Source of the DNA: an uncultured Neglectibacter sp.
Lineage (GTDB): Bacteria > Bacillota > Clostridia > Oscillospirales > Acutalibacteraceae
Assembly (NCBI GenBank): GCA_937958185.1
Contig: CALFFN010000028.1
Location: 62,001-126,000 of the forward strand
Direction: 5' to 3'
Length of the DNA stretch: 64,000 nt
This document shows positions 61,590 to 64,000 of this stretch, one piece after another. The first letter of the stretch is position 1; each line of letters opens with the position of its first letter. The notes under the pieces are model-generated. The model was not told the origin of the DNA. It saw only the letters and a list, made by a program, of their open reading frames with translations, and did not search any database. A program made the position numbers and the translations under genes.

Positions 61590-62327
61590 TCAAATCGCCA
61601 GCCCGCCGTCTACCCGGATCGTCTCCCCGGTGATGTAGTCCGATTCCGGGGAAGCCAAAAACAGCGCCACATTGGCAACGTCCTCCGGCGTGCCCATTTT
61701 TTTCATGGGCACCTGCTGCAGCAGGGGGTTGTCCTCCTTGATATCCTTTGTCATATCCGTGGCAATGAAGCCGGGGGCAATGCAGTTGCAGCACACGCCC
61801 CGACTGCCCAGCTCCTTGGCGATGGACTTGGACATGCCGATGAGACCCGCCTTGGAAGCGGCATAATTGACCTGTCCCACATTGCCCACCAGACCCGCAA
61901 TAGAGCTGATATTGATAATTTTTCCGTACTTTTTCCGCATGAAATCCCGGTAGCAGGCGCGGGTCATGTGGAACGCGCCTTTCAGATTGATATCCAGCAC
62001 CAAATCGTAGTCGTCGTCCTTCATGCCCACCATCAGACCGTCCCGGGTGACGCCGGCATTGTTCACCAGAATGTCCACCTTGCCCAAATCGGCTTTCACC
62101 GCTTCCACGGTCTCTTCCACAGCCTTTTCGTCCCGCACGTCGCACACATAGGCTTTCACCCTGCGCCCCAGCGCTTCGATCTCCCGGCAGGTCTCCTCGG
62201 CAGGCTCCGCCGGTCCTACATACACCACGGCAATATCCGCGCCGTTTTCCGCCAGCTTCAGGGCAATGGCTTTGCCCAAGCCCTGAGAGCCCCCGGTCAC
62301 CAATGCGATTTTTCCTTCCAGTTTCAT
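61590..62327 (-). CDS. fabG: 3-oxoacyl-ACP reductase FabG
   Basis: 245-aa short-chain dehydrogenase. Nucleotide loop TGGSQGLGKA (11-20), NNAG (89-92), catalytic Ser142, Tyr155 and Lys159 (NISSIAG... NYAASKAG), and C-terminal ITGETIRVDGGLAI. NADPH-dependent reduction of 3-ketoacyl-ACP. GAAAGGAAGG precedes the ATG. Confidence 0.97.
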   Translation of the reverse strand: MKLEGKIALVTGGSQGLGKAIALKLAENGADIAVVYVGPAEPAEETCREIEALGRRVKAYVCDVRDEKAVEETVEAVKADLGKVDILVNNAGVTRDGLMVGMKDDDYDLVLDINLKGAFHMTRACYRDFMRKKYGKIINISSIAGLVGNVGQVNYAASKAGLIGMSKSIAKELGSRGVCCNCIAPGFIATDMTKDIKEDNPLLQQVPMKKMGTPEDVANVALFLASPESDYITGETIRVDGGLAI

Positions 62328-62344
62328 AAAACAGCCTTCCTTTC

Positions 62345-63259
62345 TCAGCCCTGCAAAGCGTTCACAGCCGCCTGCAGAGTTTCTACGTCTTCTACACGGA
62401 GGACCGTCGCGTCCTTTACCGTCTTTTTGATAAGCCCGCACAGGGTTTTCCCCGCGCCGCATTCTATAAAGGTGTCCACCCCCTGCGCCGCCAGGTTTTC
62501 CACGGTCTCCTGCCAGCGCACCGGGTTCTTGACCTGCTCTAAAAGCAGCTCCTTGGCGTTTTCTCCATAGGGCTGGGCGGTAAAATTGGCGTACACCGGC
62601 AGCCGGGGGCGCTTCATGAATATGTTTTCCAGCTCCCCGCGCAGCCGCTCCGCCGCGCCCGCCATCAGCGGGGAATGGAACCCGCCGCTGACTGCCAGCG
62701 GAACCGCTCTGCCGCCTTTCTCCGCCACACTGGCGCAGAAGGCTTCCAGCTCCGCTTTCTCCCCGGCAACCACCAGCTGCCCGGGGCAGTTGTAGTTCAC
62801 CGCCCACACATGGGAGAATTCTCTGCAAAGCTGCTCCACTGTCTCGTTAGGCAGCTTCAGCACCGCCGCCATAGCACCGGGGCTCTGCTCTGCCGCTTCC
62901 TGCATGGCTGCTGCCCGCCGGCAGACAAAGGAGAAGCCGTCCTCCTCGGAGAACGCGCCGGAAAAGGTCAGCGCGGCTACCTCTCCCAGGGAAAAGCCCG
63001 CCGCGAAATCGGCGTGAACACCTGCTTCCTCCAGCGCCCGTGCCGCCGCCAAATCCACACAGTACAGGCAGGGCTGGGTATTTTTCGTGAGGGAAAGCTC
63101 CTCCGCAGTGCCGGAAAAGCACTGCTCCGACGTGCCGGGGCGCAGCTTGTCCGCTGTTTCAAACACCTGCCGCGCGGCAGGGCTTGTCTCAAACAGCGAT
63201 TTCCCCATGCCGGAATATTGCGAGCCTTGTCCAGAGAATACGAATGCAATTTTTCCCAT
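62345..63259 (-). CDS. fabD: malonyl-CoA:ACP transacylase FabD
   Basis: 304 aa; moves malonyl from CoA to ACP. N-terminal MGKIAFVFSGQGSQYSGMG, nucleophile Ser90 in GFSLGE, and SGGFHSPLM later with the active-site His. The ATG lies 11 nt after GGAG; a GTG three codons upstream is less likely. Two truncated copies of its start lie immediately upstream in a 155-bp tandem array, so initiation could be affected. Confidence 0.96.
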   Translation of the reverse strand: MGKIAFVFSGQGSQYSGMGKSLFETSPAARQVFETADKLRPGTSEQCFSGTAEELSLTKNTQPCLYCVDLAAARALEEAGVHADFAAGFSLGEVAALTFSGAFSEEDGFSFVCRRAAAMQEAAEQSPGAMAAVLKLPNETVEQLCREFSHVWAVNYNCPGQLVVAGEKAELEAFCASVAEKGGRAVPLAVSGGFHSPLMAGAAERLRGELENIFMKRPRLPVYANFTAQPYGENAKELLLEQVKNPVRWQETVENLAAQGVDTFIECGAGKTLCGLIKKTVKDATVLRVEDVETLQAAVNALQG

Positions 63260-63294
63260 AACTATCACTGCTCCACTTGCTGTAGACTTTTTTC

Positions 63295-63414
63295 CTATCG
63301 GTCAGGCGCTATACTGTCCTCCTGGAATTTCCCCAGCGGGGAAATTCGCGAACGAAAACGGAACCCGTTTTCGTTTCTCCCTTGACCTGAAAAAACAAAT
63401 GCAATTTTTCCCAT
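63295..63414 (-). pseudogene. truncated fabD start copy 1, 39-codon ORF
   Basis: Encodes MGKIAFVFSGQG, the FabD N-terminus, then 27 residues from the palindromic insert, and stops at TAG. It has the same ribosome binding site as fabD, so it may be translated as a decoy upstream ORF. Confidence 0.75.
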
Positions 63415-63449
63415 AACTATCACTGCTCCACTTGCTGTAGACTTTCTTT

Positions 63450-63569
63450 CTATCGGTCAAGCGCTATACCGTCCTCCTGAAATTTCCCCAGCGGGGAAAT
63501 TCGCGAACGAAAACGGAACCCGTTTTCGTTTCTCCCTTGACCTGAAAAAACAAATGCAATTTTTCCCAT
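63450..63569 (-). pseudogene. truncated fabD start copy 2, 39-codon ORF
   Basis: Same as copy 1, exactly 155 bp further upstream. It starts 43 bp after the stop of the 73-aa membrane protein gene. Confidence 0.75.
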
Positions 63570-63611
63570 AACTATCACTGCTCCACTTGCTGTAGACTTT
63601 TTTCCTATCGG

Positions 63612-63833
63612 TCAAGCCTTTTTCTCGTCCTTCTGCTCCTGCTGTTCCGCTGCTTCCATGTTCTGCTCAGGCTGGTTCGCTTCGTTGATTGCGTTAGTGA
63701 CCAGGTTTCTCAAATAGACATTCAGGTCGCCGTAAGCGTCCTTGATCCCGGCTTTTACCGCCTCTCTGACTACAAAATACAGGATCGCAATGCCGACGGC
63801 TGCCCAAAAAACGGTAAAAATAATTGGTTCCAT
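63612..63833 (-). CDS. small single-pass membrane protein in the fatty-acid operon, 73 aa
   Basis: Behind AGGAAGGAGCGATTCTG, 21 bp after the fabK stop. MEPIIFTVFWAAVGIAILYFVVREAVKAGIKDAYGDLN: one membrane helix (5-23) followed by an amphipathic segment and a hydrophilic Glu/Gln/Lys-rich tail. Small clostridial proteins with the AVKxGIxDA segment are known as uncharacterised families. The position between fabK and fabD suggests a link to membrane lipid synthesis, which is inference. Confidence 0.75.
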   Translation of the reverse strand: MEPIIFTVFWAAVGIAILYFVVREAVKAGIKDAYGDLNVYLRNLVTNAINEANQPEQNMEAAEQQEQKDEKKA

Positions 63834-63854
63834 CAGAATCGCTCCTTCCTCAGC

Positions 63855-64000
63855 TCAGCCAGCGCCCGGCGGTCTTCAACACCTCTTCCGCTTCCGTAAA
63901 CATCTCTTTGATGATCTCCGCGGCGGGCTGCTCCCGGTTTACCATGCCGGCAATCTGCCCGGCAAGGAAATCCCCCGTCTTTTCGTCGCCCTCCACGGCG
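63855..64000 (-). CDS. fabK: enoyl-ACP reductase II FabK, C-terminal end (5' part outside window)
   Basis: The last 47 codons translate to ...EGDEKTGDFLAGQIAGMVNREQPAAEIIKEMFTEAEEVL..., which matches the C-terminus of the FMN-dependent enoyl reductase FabK (GxxxAGQIAGxV and EIIxEM). FabK takes the place of FabI in many Firmicutes, and its usual position is just ahead of fabD. Confidence 0.85.

Larger units (their letters stand above)
63243..63616. repeat. 155-bp tandem repeat (2.4 copies) carrying the fabD start
   Basis: Units begin at 63243, 63398 and 63553, an exact 155-bp period, with few differences. Each full unit holds the fabD ribosome binding site, ATG and first 12 codons, joined to a palindromic stretch: CGAAAACGG / CCGTTTTCG and GAATTTCCCC / GGGGAAATTC hairpins. 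The insert is bounded by GGTCAAG and CTTGACC, inverted copies of each other. The array fills the 352-bp gap between the 73-aa gene and fabD. Confidence 0.95.

Overview
The window is about 64 kb of moderately high-GC DNA with strong AGGAGG-type ribosome binding sites, sigma-A promoters (TTGACA-17-TATAAT type), a Firmicutes darA-holB-ricT block, a clostridial fabK-fabD-fabG-fabF-accB-fabZ-accC-accD-accA operon, SLH-domain surface proteins and SipW/TasA-like export genes. This points to a Gram-positive anaerobe of the class Clostridia, most likely in the Oscillospiraceae/Ruminococcaceae. The genus cannot be fixed from the sequence alone.

Layout. 0-5 kb (minus strand): a MORN lipoprotein cut by the window edge, then rsmI, a TrmN6-like methyltransferase, a 2[4Fe-4S] ferredoxin, a 47-aa ORF, ricT, holB and darA. 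5-8.6 kb: alanine/cation symporter, amidase-like protein, polysaccharide deacetylase, GNAT. 8.7-12.9 kb: a heterodimeric ABC exporter behind a leader with a promoter, a leader ORF and an intrinsic terminator. 13.1-15.8 kb (plus): an unknown protein, a GNAT gene preceded by three 113-bp palindromic repeats, and a hemolysin-III protein. 15.8-20.6 kb (minus): GH39 glycosidase, esterase, EF-G paralogue. 20.9-25.2 kb (minus): a P-type-ATPase-like pseudoenzyme and rlmB, preceded by a leader with four copies of a probable structured RNA. 25.8-28.6 kb: DUF6062 protein, OGG1-type glycosylase, hemW. 28.7-31.9 kb: a serine recombinase, two oppositely oriented crossover-like sites around a promoter-bearing spacer, and an LRR/SLH surface protein; this looks like a phase-variation switch. 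32.2-34 kb: lepA. 34.2-42.4 kb (minus): a seven-gene SipW/TasA matrix-fibre locus, with a divergent LytTR regulator at 42.8 kb. 43.6-49.3 kb (plus): MFS transporter, RlmI-type methyltransferase, DAHP synthase, TetR regulator with a CPBP protease. 49.4-50.7 kb: a three-gene phage-type lysis cassette. 50.8-52.1 kb: a CaCA antiporter under a yybP-ykoY-type (Mn2+) riboswitch. 52.1-55.7 kb: MGMT-like protein, an AT-rich island with two paralogous PD-(D/E)XK-type proteins, and an RlmD-type methyltransferase. 56-64 kb (minus): the type II fatty-acid synthesis operon, with an unusual 155-bp tandem duplication of the fabD start.

Common thread. Many intergenic regions carry small palindromic or tandem repeats, including TTAGTTGTTAG-type and TAGATGCTGGA-type micro-repeats, and tandem arrays sit at the starts of the GNAT, rlmB and fabD genes. 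The best candidates for undescribed biology are the invertible promoter at 29.5 kb, the four-copy RNA leader of rlmB, the duplicated SipW/TasA locus, the paired nuclease-like genes at 53-54 kb and the repeated fabD starts at 63.2-63.6 kb.
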